A DNA stretch of 39,577 nucleotides, from positions 1 to 39,577 of the forward strand of contig JAKACN010000014.1 of NCBI GenBank assembly GCA_021821365.1, written 5' to 3'. The translations under genes and the position numbers were made by a program. The DNA is from Pseudomonadota bacterium. Lineage in GTDB: Bacteria; Pseudomonadota; Gammaproteobacteria; Burkholderiales; Burkholderiaceae_D. The notes beneath the pieces were generated by a model, which saw nothing but the letters and a program-made list of their open reading frames with translations, searched no databases and had not been told where the DNA came from. Below are positions 1 to 8,672 of this stretch, one piece after another. Each line of letters begins with the position of its first letter. Positions within the stretch are counted from its first letter, which is position 1.

Positions 1-76
1 AAATGAAACCGACTTTCCCACCGCGCCGCACGCTCTTGCTCTACATACGGAGCGGCGAGCGGCGCCGTGGAAAAGT

Positions 77-685
77 CTACGAGCGCCTTACACACAAAAA
101 TTCAGACACCCCCCCGAAATCCGGTTCGTCCGACGCGCTCGCCACTACATCCAGCACGGCCGCCGTCTCACCCTCCTGCAAGCGCCGGAAAGCCGCCTTG
201 TTATGGTCGTCGCGCTGACCCACCGTGGTCACCTCCGTTCTCGGCATGACAGCGGCGGCAGGTACGGCTGTTCCTGGGCGAACCTGCATGAAGAGCGTCA
301 GCCGGGACGACGGGTTGATACGCAGCGCGGCAAGGAATCGGTGGCGCAGCTCGGAGGCCGTGCCGCCTGCCTTGAAGGCAAGTACGTCCGGGCGCGCAGG
401 ATAGCGCGGCACATTTTGCCTTGCCCATGTCTCTTCTGCCGCCAGCAGTCGTTCGAGTGCTGGCGCCTCCGCGGACAAGAATGCCTCCAGGCTTTCAACC
501 CGGACTGGCTCCGCAACCGCGACCTCGGGCAATGGCGCAAGCGCTTGCCAGGTTCCGAGTGCATGGTTGCTCCATGCACGAGCCGGCAGCGAAAAAGCGC
601 CCATCATGACGATCGCGAGGAATAGTTGCCACCGCAGTGCGATTCCTGCATGTACATGTCGACGCATCATCGTTCCGATCCCCAC
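77..685 (-). CDS. Hypothetical secreted protein (N-terminal signal peptide; mature start likely WSNHALG...)
   Basis: ORF with a hydrophobic signal segment (WQLFLAIVMMGAFSLPARA) just downstream of puuD on the same strand; the in-frame MMRR start (670) is also possible. Confidence 0.6.
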   Translation of the reverse strand: MGIGTMMRRHVHAGIALRWQLFLAIVMMGAFSLPARAWSNHALGTWQALAPLPEVAVAEPVRVESLEAFLSAEAPALERLLAAEETWARQNVPRYPARPDVLAFKAGGTASELRHRFLAALRINPSSRLTLFMQVRPGTAVPAAAVMPRTEVTTVGQRDDHNKAAFRRLQEGETAAVLDVVASASDEPDFGGVSEFLCVRRS

Positions 686-737
686 AGTTTTTTTTGCCTA
701 TTACGCCAATGCCGCGCGCATGCATGTCGCAGTCGAT

Positions 738-1922
738 CTATCTCGCCCCGGTCTCGAACCAGCGTGCGATGGCCGCACGTTCTTCTTCGCTGATCTTCGT
801 CATGTTCGCCAGCGGCATGTTCTTCAGCACCACGACCTGCTGGTAGATCTGCTGCGCGTGCGACCGTATCTCCTCGACGCTGTCGAGCATGATGCCCTTT
901 GCCGGAGCCGGCATCAGCGTCGGCCTGGCGGAGTGGCATTGCACGCAGCGCGCCTGGGCAATCTCGCGCACGTCGACGGCGGTAACGGTCTTGCCGTCGG
1001 CCGCAGCCGTTTTCGCGGGAGAGGGCGCGATGAGGGCCATGACGACGCCAATGACGGCGATGGCGACGATCGGATAGGCCGGGTTTGCCTTGCCCTTGTG
1101 GCGCTGCAGGAAGTACTGCCGGATCAGCACGCCGGCCAGCATCATGAGCACCAGCACCAGCCAGTTGTACTGGTTGCTGTAGGTCATGGGGTAGTGGTTC
1201 GAGAGCATCGCGAACAACACCGGCAGGGTGAAGTAGGTGTTGTGCACGCTGCGCTGCTTGCCGCGCTGGCCGTGAATCGGATCGACCGGCAGGCCGGCCT
1301 TCATCGCCGCAACGACCTTGCGCTGGCCCGGAATGATCCAGAAAAAGACATTGGCGCTCATGATGGTCGCAATCATCGCGCCGCAGATCAGGTACGCGGC
1401 GCGACCCGAAAACAGGTGGCATGCCAGCCAGGCCGCGATGACAACATAGGCAACGACCAGCACGGCCAGCAGGCGCTCATTCTGCTGCAGCGCGCGGCAC
1501 AGCAGGTCGTACACCAGCCAGCCGACCACCAGGAAGGCAAGTGCGGCAATGACGGCAACCGGCGGCGACAGGCTCGCCACGTTCGGATCGATCAGGAACA
1601 CCTTCGGGTTGAACAGATACAGCAGCGCGAACAGCCCGAATCCGGAAAGCCAGGTGCTGTAGGACTCCCAGTAGAACCAGTGCAGATCGCCGGGAAGATT
1701 GGCCGGCGCGACCAGGTACTTTTGCGGATTGTAGAAGCCGCCGCCGTGCACCGCCCACAGCTCTCCGCCGACACCTCTTTCCCTGAGCGCGGCGTCCACG
1801 GGCGCCTTGAGGTGATTATCCAGCCAGACGAAATAGAAGGATGCGCCGATCCATGCGATCGCGACGATCACATGCAGCCAGCGCAACAGCAGGTTGGCCC
1901 AGTCCAGGAAATAGCCTTCCAT
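738..1922 (-). CDS. puuD: Urate hydroxylase PuuD (membrane urate oxidase with C-terminal cytochrome c domain)
   Basis: Polytopic membrane protein starting MEGYFLDWANLLLRWLHVIVAIAWIGASFYFVWLDN; C-terminal haem motif CVQCH; next to uraH, puuE and uraD. Confidence 0.93.
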   Translation of the reverse strand: MEGYFLDWANLLLRWLHVIVAIAWIGASFYFVWLDNHLKAPVDAALRERGVGGELWAVHGGGFYNPQKYLVAPANLPGDLHWFYWESYSTWLSGFGLFALLYLFNPKVFLIDPNVASLSPPVAVIAALAFLVVGWLVYDLLCRALQQNERLLAVLVVAYVVIAAWLACHLFSGRAAYLICGAMIATIMSANVFFWIIPGQRKVVAAMKAGLPVDPIHGQRGKQRSVHNTYFTLPVLFAMLSNHYPMTYSNQYNWLVLVLMMLAGVLIRQYFLQRHKGKANPAYPIVAIAVIGVVMALIAPSPAKTAAADGKTVTAVDVREIAQARCVQCHSARPTLMPAPAKGIMLDSVEEIRSHAQQIYQQVVVLKNMPLANMTKISEEERAAIARWFETGAR

Positions 1923-1955
1923 CTTGTTTGTCTCCTCGTGTGCGCGATCCCGCCG

Positions 1956-2288
1956 TCAGCTGCCGCGATAGGTCGAATAACTCCAGGGGCCCGCCACCAA
2001 TGGCACCTGATAACGCTGGTCGGCATCGCACACGCCGAAGTGCAAGGTGACCACGTCGATGAAGCGCGCGGCAAAGTAGTCGCCGATATGGAAGTCCAGT
2101 TCATCAATGCCGGCCTGGAAGGCTGGGTCCTCTCGAAGCGGATGATCGCAGCGGCCATCCTGATTGCTTGTTGTCGATAACAAAAAATATCTCTGATTGT
2201 CGACAATCCGGTAGAGATCTGCCTTTACATTCCTCCCCGGCCTGCCCTGCGCGATGTCAAGGACATGCGTGGTTAAGCAACTCATCAT
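1956..2288 (-). CDS. uraH: 5-hydroxyisourate hydrolase (transthyretin-like)
   Basis: MMSCLTTHVLDIAQGRPG... and C-terminal YQVPLVAGPWSYSTYRGS, the typical HIUase ends; start trimmed from the longer ORF (2432). Confidence 0.93.
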   Translation of the reverse strand: MMSCLTTHVLDIAQGRPGRNVKADLYRIVDNQRYFLLSTTSNQDGRCDHPLREDPAFQAGIDELDFHIGDYFAARFIDVVTLHFGVCDADQRYQVPLVAGPWSYSTYRGS

Positions 2289-2419
2289 GACTCCGTGCAA
2301 TTGGTTGGATGGAAGCGGCGGAAGCACAGGAACGTCCTCGGCGCGGGGGGCGTGAAGTGTCTCCGCCGGCCTTGGGAGGAGATTGCAGCAGCCCGGAATA
2401 ATTGAACAAAATGCCAAAG

Positions 2420-2435
2420 AAATTGTTGACAATTT
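2420..2435. promoter_or_regulatory. Palindrome AAATTGT-TG-ACAATTT, candidate GntR/FCD operator between uraH and gntR
   Basis: 7-bp arms around a 2-nt centre in the uraH/gntR divergent region; core TTGTTGACAA. Confidence 0.5.
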
Positions 2436-2535
2436 TATGGGCCGTTGGCATCCTCGTCAACGTTCTTCAGCTTCCTGGCACGGCAAAATCCGCAGGAGTT
2501 TCCCGGCCAGGCTTTCGACTCGATGCAGCAATCGC

Positions 2536-3258
2536 ATGGCCACCCGTCCCAAACTCGCTGCTGTTTCCAGCGCTTCACATGCGCCGCATATGGCGCCGGA
2601 AGACCGCATGTATGTCGAAATCTATGACGCGATCATGGAGCATCGGCTGCCGGCCGGCACCAAGCTGACGGAGCAGGCGCTTGGCGACATCTACGGCATG
2701 GCACGCCACAATGTGCGCAAGGTGCTGGCGAAGCTGGCGGCGGATGGCCTGGTCGATCTCGAGCCGAACCGGGGCGCGTTCATCGCGAGTCCGAGCGAGC
2801 AGGAAGCGCGCGACATGTTCGAGCTGCGCCAGACGCTGGAACAATCGGTGTTGCAGAAGGTGGCAAGAAATGCGAACGCCGCCGATTTTGCCAGGCTGCG
2901 CGAACTGATCGCGCAGGAACGCGCCGCCTACATGCAAGGCAACCGCTCCCTGTGGATCAGGCTCTCCGCGGATTTTCATCTCGCACTGGCGCGGCTCGGC
3001 GGCAATGCGCTCCTGGTCGATATGCTGCGCCGGCTGGTGTCCCGCACGACCCTGCTGATCTCCACGGTCGAAACAGGCGGCCAGCAGCTGTGTTCCTTCG
3101 ACGAACATCTCGCGGTGGTTGACGCCCTCGAAAAGCAGAACGAACAGCGTGCGCGTAAGGCAATGGCGCACCATCTGGACGAGTGCAGCCGTCGCATGCT
3201 GCCGCGTCCGGAAAAGCGTTTCGATCTGCGCGCGGCACTCGGCAAATCGAGCGAATAG
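2536..3258 (+). CDS. GntR-family transcriptional regulator (FadR/FCD subfamily)
   Basis: wHTH (IYDAIMEHRLPAGTKLTEQALGDIYGMARHNVRKVLAKLAADGLVDLEPNRGAFIASP) followed by an FCD-like helical domain; start trimmed to MATRPK. Confidence 0.88.
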   Translation: MATRPKLAAVSSASHAPHMAPEDRMYVEIYDAIMEHRLPAGTKLTEQALGDIYGMARHNVRKVLAKLAADGLVDLEPNRGAFIASPSEQEARDMFELRQTLEQSVLQKVARNANAADFARLRELIAQERAAYMQGNRSLWIRLSADFHLALARLGGNALLVDMLRRLVSRTTLLISTVETGGQQLCSFDEHLAVVDALEKQNEQRARKAMAHHLDECSRRMLPRPEKRFDLRAALGKSSE

Positions 3259-3284
3259 TCGTTCCGTTCCCAATCCACACGACC

Positions 3285-4232
3285 ATGCAGAACCTGAATT
3301 CTTATCCACGCGACCTGGTCGGTTACGGCCGCGACGTGCCGCATGCGCATTGGCCCGACCAGGCCCGCATCGCGCTGCAATTCGTGCTGAACTATGAAGA
3401 GGGCGGTGAAAACTGCGTCCTGCATGGCGACCGGACATCCGAGCAATTCCTGTCCGAGATTGTCGGCGCCGCTGCCTATGAGGCGCGCCATATGTCGATG
3501 GAGTCGATCTACGAATACGGCTCGCGTGCCGGCGTATGGCGCATCCTGCGCGAGTTCGAGCGGCGCAAGCTTCCCTTGACCATATTCGGCGTGGCCATGG
3601 CCTTGCAGCGGCATCCGGAAGTGACGCAGGCATTCGTCAATCTCGGTCATGAAATCGCCTGCCATGGCTTGCGCTGGATTCATTATCAGGACATGGATGA
3701 AGCTGCCGAGCGCGAGCACATGCGCATCGCCGTCGACATCCAGCGCCAGCTGACCGGCCACGCGCCGCTCGGCTGGTACACCGGGCGCGATTCGCCCAAC
3801 ACGCGCCGGCTGGTGGTGGAGCACGGCGGCTTTGCCTACGATGCCGATTACTACGGCGACGACCTGCCTTTCTGGACCGAGGTTGCATTGTCCGACGGCA
3901 GCGTCAAGCCGCACCTCGTGGTGCCGTACACGCTCGACAGCAACGACATGCGCTTTGCAACTCCGCAAGGCTTCAATAGCGGAGAACAGTTCTTCCAATA
4001 CCTGAAGGACAGCTTCGACGTGCTGTATGAAGAGGGCGATCCGCAGGGGCTGGACCGGCCGAAGATGCTGTCGATCGGTATGCATTGCCGCCTGCTCGGC
4101 AGGCCGGGACGTTTCCGCGCACTGCAACGTTTCCTGGACTACGTGCAGTCGCACGACAAGGTCTGGATCTGCCGTCGCATCGACATTGCCAATCACTGGA
4201 CCACGAACCATCCGTATCTGGCGGCGAAATGA
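3285..4232 (+). CDS. puuE: Allantoinase PuuE (polysaccharide-deacetylase family)
   Basis: MQNLNSYPRDLVGYGRDVPHAHWPDQARIALQFVLNYEEGGENCVLHGD...; catalytic-type motif NLGHEIACHGLRWIHY; followed by uraD. Confidence 0.93.
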   Translation: MQNLNSYPRDLVGYGRDVPHAHWPDQARIALQFVLNYEEGGENCVLHGDRTSEQFLSEIVGAAAYEARHMSMESIYEYGSRAGVWRILREFERRKLPLTIFGVAMALQRHPEVTQAFVNLGHEIACHGLRWIHYQDMDEAAEREHMRIAVDIQRQLTGHAPLGWYTGRDSPNTRRLVVEHGGFAYDADYYGDDLPFWTEVALSDGSVKPHLVVPYTLDSNDMRFATPQGFNSGEQFFQYLKDSFDVLYEEGDPQGLDRPKMLSIGMHCRLLGRPGRFRALQRFLDYVQSHDKVWICRRIDIANHWTTNHPYLAAK

Positions 4233-4747
4233 GCGCAAGGCAATTTTCGATCGCGGCGCTCAATGCGATGACGGCGAAGGAATTCACCGACGCGCTGGGT
4301 GCCATCTTCGAGCATTCGCCATGGGTCGCCGAACGTGCTGCTGCGCGACGGCCGTTCGCTGACGTTTCGCAACTGCATCACGCCATGGCCGACGCCGTGC
4401 GCCATGCCGGCGAGGAAGAGTGCGTCCTCTTGATCCGCGCACATCCGGAGCTGGCCGGCAAGGCGGCGGTGCGCGGCGAACTGACGGAAGAATCGACGCG
4501 CGAGCAAAAGGGTGCGGGACTCGACCAGTGCAGCGCGGAAGAATTCGCGCAGCTGCAGGAGCTGAATCGCCGCTATAACGAGAAATTCGGGTTTCCGTTC
4601 GTGATCGCCGTGAAGGGACACGACCGGCAAAGCATCCTGCACCACTTTGCGCGACGGCTGGAGAACGAGCGGGACGTCGAAGTCCGGGAGTGCATCGAAC
4701 AGATCATCCGAATCGGCGGCTTTCGCCTGGCCGATGTGGTGCGTTGA
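4229..4747 (+). CDS. uraD: 2-oxo-4-hydroxy-4-carboxy-5-ureidoimidazoline (OHCU) decarboxylase
   Basis: MSARQFSIAALNAMTAKEFTDALGAIFEHSPWVAERA...LLIRAHPELAGKAA...LNRRYNEKFGFPFVIAVKG; ATGA overlap with the puuE stop (4229-4232). Confidence 0.93.
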   Translation: MSARQFSIAALNAMTAKEFTDALGAIFEHSPWVAERAAARRPFADVSQLHHAMADAVRHAGEEECVLLIRAHPELAGKAAVRGELTEESTREQKGAGLDQCSAEEFAQLQELNRRYNEKFGFPFVIAVKGHDRQSILHHFARRLENERDVEVRECIEQIIRIGGFRLADVVR

Positions 4748-4802
4748 ACTGTAGCCTTTCCTGCTGCAAAGGAGAGGGAGCTGCAATCGAAGTGAGGCAG
4801 TA

Positions 4803-5066
4803 TCAGCTGCAAGTGCAGGCGCCGCCACCCCCGCAACCGCCGCCGGTACGACCCGATGCCTGGAGGGCGTAGCCTGCATTGGCCAGCATGATTTCCAGAT
4901 GTTTTCGCGAAGTCAGGTCCGCATTGAACTGCACGGTGACCTCGTTGCGAAGGAGCGACGGTGTAACCGCGCCGACACCCTCGATTCCGCTCAACACGCG
5001 CACTGCGTCGGCCAGTGATTCCTGCGTGGACGCCGCTCTGAACTGAAACGTTTCGGATTGCATCAT
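4803..5066 (-). CDS. Small heavy-metal-associated-like domain protein with Cys/Gly-rich C-terminus
   Basis: 87 aa; VLSGIEGVGAVTPSLLRNEVTVQFNADLTSRKHLEIMLANAGYAL resembles the HMA beta-alpha-beta fold but lacks N-terminal CxxC; tail GGGCGGGGACTCS. Confidence 0.6.
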   Translation of the reverse strand: MMQSETFQFRAASTQESLADAVRVLSGIEGVGAVTPSLLRNEVTVQFNADLTSRKHLEIMLANAGYALQASGRTGGGCGGGGACTCS

Positions 5067-5311
5067 TCTTCCTCTGTATGGCGATCGGTTGGATCATGGA
5101 GATTCGATGACCGATATTGTGCCAGAAGATGCATCGTCAATGAATCTTTTAATGCGCGGCGCGATGCATGGTGATGCCGCGCGTCCACGGCCTTGATCCA
5201 GCGCATGCGCACGGCCAGAAATTTTTTGTGGTCGTTGCAAAAAACCGACACCACGCACTGTTTTCCGGCGCTACTTTTGCGGCTTGCAAAAACACCACCA
5301 GAGGAGACCCC

Positions 5312-6685
5312 ATGGCGAAAACAATGATCGAACCCTTCCGCATCAAGAGCGTCGAGCCGATCCGCATGACGTCGCGCGACGAACGCGTGCGCCTGCTCGA
5401 CGAGGCGAAGCTCAACGTCTTCAAGCTGCGCGCCGAAGACGTGCTGATCGACTGGTTGACCGATTCGGGCACCGGCGCCATGTCCTCGCGCCAGTGGGGC
5501 GCAATCATGGAGGGCGACGAGAGCTATGCCGGCGCCCGCAGCTTCTACCGCCTCGAAGCGGTGATCCGCAAGATCACCGGCATGCCGCACTTTATTCCGA
5601 CGCACCAGGGTCGCGCCGCCGAGAAGGTGCTGTTCACGGCGCTCTGCAAGAAGGGCAACCTGGTTCCCAACAACTGCCATTTCGACACGACGCGCGCCAA
5701 CCTCGAATACCTCGGCGTCGAGGCTGCCGACCTGGTGATTCCCGAAGGCTTGCAGCCCGGCCTGGTCCATCCCTTCAAGGGCGATATCGATCTCGGGCGC
5801 GTCGAGGCCCTGCTCAAGGCGGAAGGCGGCCGCATTCCATTCGGCATGCTGACCGTCACCAACAACACCGGCGGCGGCCAGCCCGTCTCCATGGCGAATA
5901 TTCGCGCCTACGCGAAGCTGCTCAAGCAATACGGCAAGCCGCTCATCCTCGACATTTGCCGCTTCGCCGAGAATGCGATGTTCATCAAGATGCGCGAACC
6001 GGGCTACGCGAACACGCCCGTCGCCGACATCGCCGCCGAGATGTTCTCCTATGCCGACGGCGCGACGATGAGCGCCAAGAAGGACGGCATGGTCAATATC
6101 GGCGGCTTCATCGTGCTGCGCGACGATCGCTGGCTCGACGACATCCGCAACAACCTGATCATGATGGAAGGTTTCCCGACCTATGGCGGACTCGCCGGAC
6201 GCGATCTCGAAGCGCTCGCAGTCGGCCTCGAAGAGGGGCTCGACGAAGACTACCTGCGCTATCGCCTGCGCACGGCAGAGTACCTTGGTGAAAAGCTGGA
6301 CGCGGCCGGCATCGGCTTCGTCAAGCCGACCGGCGGCCACGCAGTCTATCTCGATGCGCGCACGGTGCTGCCCGCGATGCCGGTCGCGCACTACCCGGCC
6401 TGGGCGCTGTGCAACGCGCTCTACCTTGAAGGCGGCATTCGCGGCGTCGAGATCGGTTCGGTAATGTTCGGCAAGCGCCTCGACGACGGCAGCGAGACGT
6501 ACCACAAGATGGAACTCCTGCGTCTCGCCTTTCCGCGTCGCATGTACACGCAATCGCACTTCGATTACGCCGCCGAGGTCATCGCCGAGGTGAAGGAACG
6601 CGCGGCAAGCATTCGCGGCGTAAAGATCGTGAAGCAGCCGAAGTTCCTGCGGCACTTTACGGCGGAGTTTGCGTGGGTCGGGTGA
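5312..6685 (+). CDS. tnaA: Tryptophanase / beta-eliminating lyase family PLP enzyme
   Basis: EPFRIKSVEPIRMTSRDER, LTDSGTGAMSSRQW, THQGRAAEKVLF, RFAENAMFIK, MSAKKDGMVNIGGF, EGFPTYGGLAGRD, PKFLRHFTAEF; start trimmed to MAKTM after GAGGAG. Confidence 0.85.
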   Translation: MAKTMIEPFRIKSVEPIRMTSRDERVRLLDEAKLNVFKLRAEDVLIDWLTDSGTGAMSSRQWGAIMEGDESYAGARSFYRLEAVIRKITGMPHFIPTHQGRAAEKVLFTALCKKGNLVPNNCHFDTTRANLEYLGVEAADLVIPEGLQPGLVHPFKGDIDLGRVEALLKAEGGRIPFGMLTVTNNTGGGQPVSMANIRAYAKLLKQYGKPLILDICRFAENAMFIKMREPGYANTPVADIAAEMFSYADGATMSAKKDGMVNIGGFIVLRDDRWLDDIRNNLIMMEGFPTYGGLAGRDLEALAVGLEEGLDEDYLRYRLRTAEYLGEKLDAAGIGFVKPTGGHAVYLDARTVLPAMPVAHYPAWALCNALYLEGGIRGVEIGSVMFGKRLDDGSETYHKMELLRLAFPRRMYTQSHFDYAAEVIAEVKERAASIRGVKIVKQPKFLRHFTAEFAWVG

Positions 6686-6915
6686 GCGGGGGCGAAGGTT
6701 GGCGGGACATGCGGGGTGTCTGCGCTCAGCAGTCTGCTGCATTCCCGTTCTGACGGGTGCTTTGTGACCGGCTTCGCCCGGAATCGGAGGCCGCGCCGGG
6801 TATCACATAGATATGGTATTGACCCAAGGAAACCAATCGGGAATAGTGCTCGTCGCATTTCGATAAGAAACAGAACGCTCGAAATTGATCGGGCATCAAG
6901 ATAGGGGAGCACTGC

Positions 6916-7953
6916 ATGGCAGTTTGCGTCAACTGCAATACCGAGAACAGCAGTACCGCAAAGTTCTGCAAGTCGTGTGGTACCTCAACCGCCAAGCCCG
7001 CACCCGCCGGCGATATAGCCAGCCAACAAGTGCATTGTCCCTCCTGTTCGGCGCCCGCCGCGTCCGGTGGGCGTTTTTGCAAACAGTGCGGCGCATCGCT
7101 ATCCGGTGCCGCCATCACTTCATCTTCCAGCACCGCCACCACTGAGACTTTCAGTGCCTCTCGGACAGCAGAGGAGCTTCCGTTCGCACAACCGGACACG
7201 ACGCCGTTGCAAGAAGATACGCAAGCTGTGCGATCGGGCAATGTGGAGACGCCGACAACGGCGGAGACGGCGTTGACGAATGAACAGAACGTGGTGGCCA
7301 AATCAACGGGAACATCCGACACAGCTGCGCAATCCGCGTCGCGTTCGCGTCATCTCGTCATCATCATTCTTGCGGCCACCGTGATGGCGGGATTGCTTGG
7401 CGGCGGCATCTACTGGTGGAACCAATCCGGAAAACCGGCCGATTCTGTGCCTGCGCAGGCCGCGTCGTCCGCGAGCGCTTCTGCGTCCGCGGCCGCCGCA
7501 GCATCCAGCCAGGCTGCTGCGGTCAGTGCGTCTGTCAGTATCCCTGCCGTGAATGCTGACAAGGTTGCGGCTCAGGCGCCGTCAGAGGTTGTCGCACAAC
7601 CGGGATCCGCGCCTGCGGTTTCCGCTACAACTGCGTCCGCGGCATCGGTACCACCTGCTTCCATCGAACCGGCGCCGTCCATACGACTGCAGGCCAGGCA
7701 CGTTCCGCCGCATCCAAAGGCGGAGCCGAAACCGATTCCTTCCGCAGGCAACAAGGACGCGCTCGCCGGGAAAGTCGCCGCCTTGCTGGCGAAGGCTGAC
7801 GGCTATATTGCGAGCCAACAGTACGACAAAGCGATTGCGACCGGTGAAAACGCGCTGGTCCTCGATCCCGACAATGCACCCGCCAAAGCTCTCATCCGTC
7901 GCGCCAAGGCCAAACAACTGGAAGCGCTCAAGACGGGTACGTCCCTGGAATAA
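6916..7953 (+). CDS. Membrane protein: two N-terminal zinc ribbons, one TM helix, Ala/Ser/Pro-rich linker, TPR-like C-terminus
   Basis: CVNCNTENSSTAKFCKSCG and CPSCSAPAASGGRFCKQCG; TM HLVIIILAATVMAGLLGGGIYWW; C-term GYIASQQYDKAIATGENALVLDPDNAPAKALIRRAKA. Confidence 0.82.
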   Translation: MAVCVNCNTENSSTAKFCKSCGTSTAKPAPAGDIASQQVHCPSCSAPAASGGRFCKQCGASLSGAAITSSSSTATTETFSASRTAEELPFAQPDTTPLQEDTQAVRSGNVETPTTAETALTNEQNVVAKSTGTSDTAAQSASRSRHLVIIILAATVMAGLLGGGIYWWNQSGKPADSVPAQAASSASASASAAAAASSQAAAVSASVSIPAVNADKVAAQAPSEVVAQPGSAPAVSATTASAASVPPASIEPAPSIRLQARHVPPHPKAEPKPIPSAGNKDALAGKVAALLAKADGYIASQQYDKAIATGENALVLDPDNAPAKALIRRAKAKQLEALKTGTSLE

Positions 7954-7964
7954 ATGGAGAAATC

Positions 7965-8642
7965 ATGACTATGCGGAAAACGATTTGCATCGCGACTGTC
8001 GTCGCACTGGCGGCCAGCGGATGTGCGGCGCCCGGCGGCACGGGCGCCGAGAGCAGCGGCAATGACACGGTGGCACGCTGCGCCGTGCTTGGGCTCGGTG
8101 GTGCGGTATTCGGCGCACTTATCGGCGGGAAGAACGGAGCGGCCAAGGGTGCCATCGCCGGCCTGGCCGCATGTGCCGTTATCGAAATGGCGTCACGTCA
8201 GACGAAGTCGGCTGCCGAAGTCGAGCAACAGTATCGGGTGACCAACCGCAATCAGTTGCCGTCCAATGCGACGATCGATGCCTTTGCCACTGTAGTCACG
8301 CCCAACAGTGCGGTCAAGGCGGGTGACGCCATCAAGATCGATTCGACCGTGCGAGCGGTTTCAGGAACATCTCAGCCGGTCCGGGAAATAAAGGAAATGC
8401 TTGTCGCCTATACGCCGGACGGCCAGGAGTTCAAGCGCGGCGAAAAGCGCCTCAATGAGACGGCAGGTAGCGGCGAATACGTCAACAGCTTCACACTGAA
8501 GCTGCCGGCAGGGGCGCCGCAAGGCATTTACAGACTGGAGACGACTGTCTTTTTGAACGGCACGCCGATGTTGAAAAAAGATGCGAATGTACAGGTCGCC
8601 CTGGCTGGCGACGGCCCCGCGCTTGCCATGCTCGATCGCTAA
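7965..8642 (+). CDS. Predicted lipoprotein with glycine-zipper segment
   Basis: Lipobox-like end VVALAASGC; GLGGAVFGALIGGKNGAAKGAIAGLAAC; 11 bp after the previous ORF. Confidence 0.8.
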   Translation: MTMRKTICIATVVALAASGCAAPGGTGAESSGNDTVARCAVLGLGGAVFGALIGGKNGAAKGAIAGLAACAVIEMASRQTKSAAEVEQQYRVTNRNQLPSNATIDAFATVVTPNSAVKAGDAIKIDSTVRAVSGTSQPVREIKEMLVAYTPDGQEFKRGEKRLNETAGSGEYVNSFTLKLPAGAPQGIYRLETTVFLNGTPMLKKDANVQVALAGDGPALAMLDR

Positions 8643-8672
8643 TCGCCATTCGACTTGTCACAGGGAGGGAAC

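Noticed and set aside
109-115. Run of seven C near the 3' end of the 77-685 gene, considered as a frameshift site truncating the protein
   Set aside because: Both alternative frames stop within a few codons, so there is no evidence that a longer product was lost.
567-2180. 537-aa plus-strand ORF antisense to puuD and part of uraH
   Set aside because: His/Arg/Gln-rich low-information translation; puuD is unambiguous on the minus strand.
5063-6742. 559-aa minus-strand ORF antisense to the tryptophanase gene
   Set aside because: No recognisable domain; explained by codon bias of the opposite strand.
7450-7700. Ala/Ser/Pro-rich low-complexity stretch in the zinc-ribbon protein, considered as a tandem repeat
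   Set aside because: Irregular codons without a fixed period; more consistent with a periplasmic linker than a true repeat.
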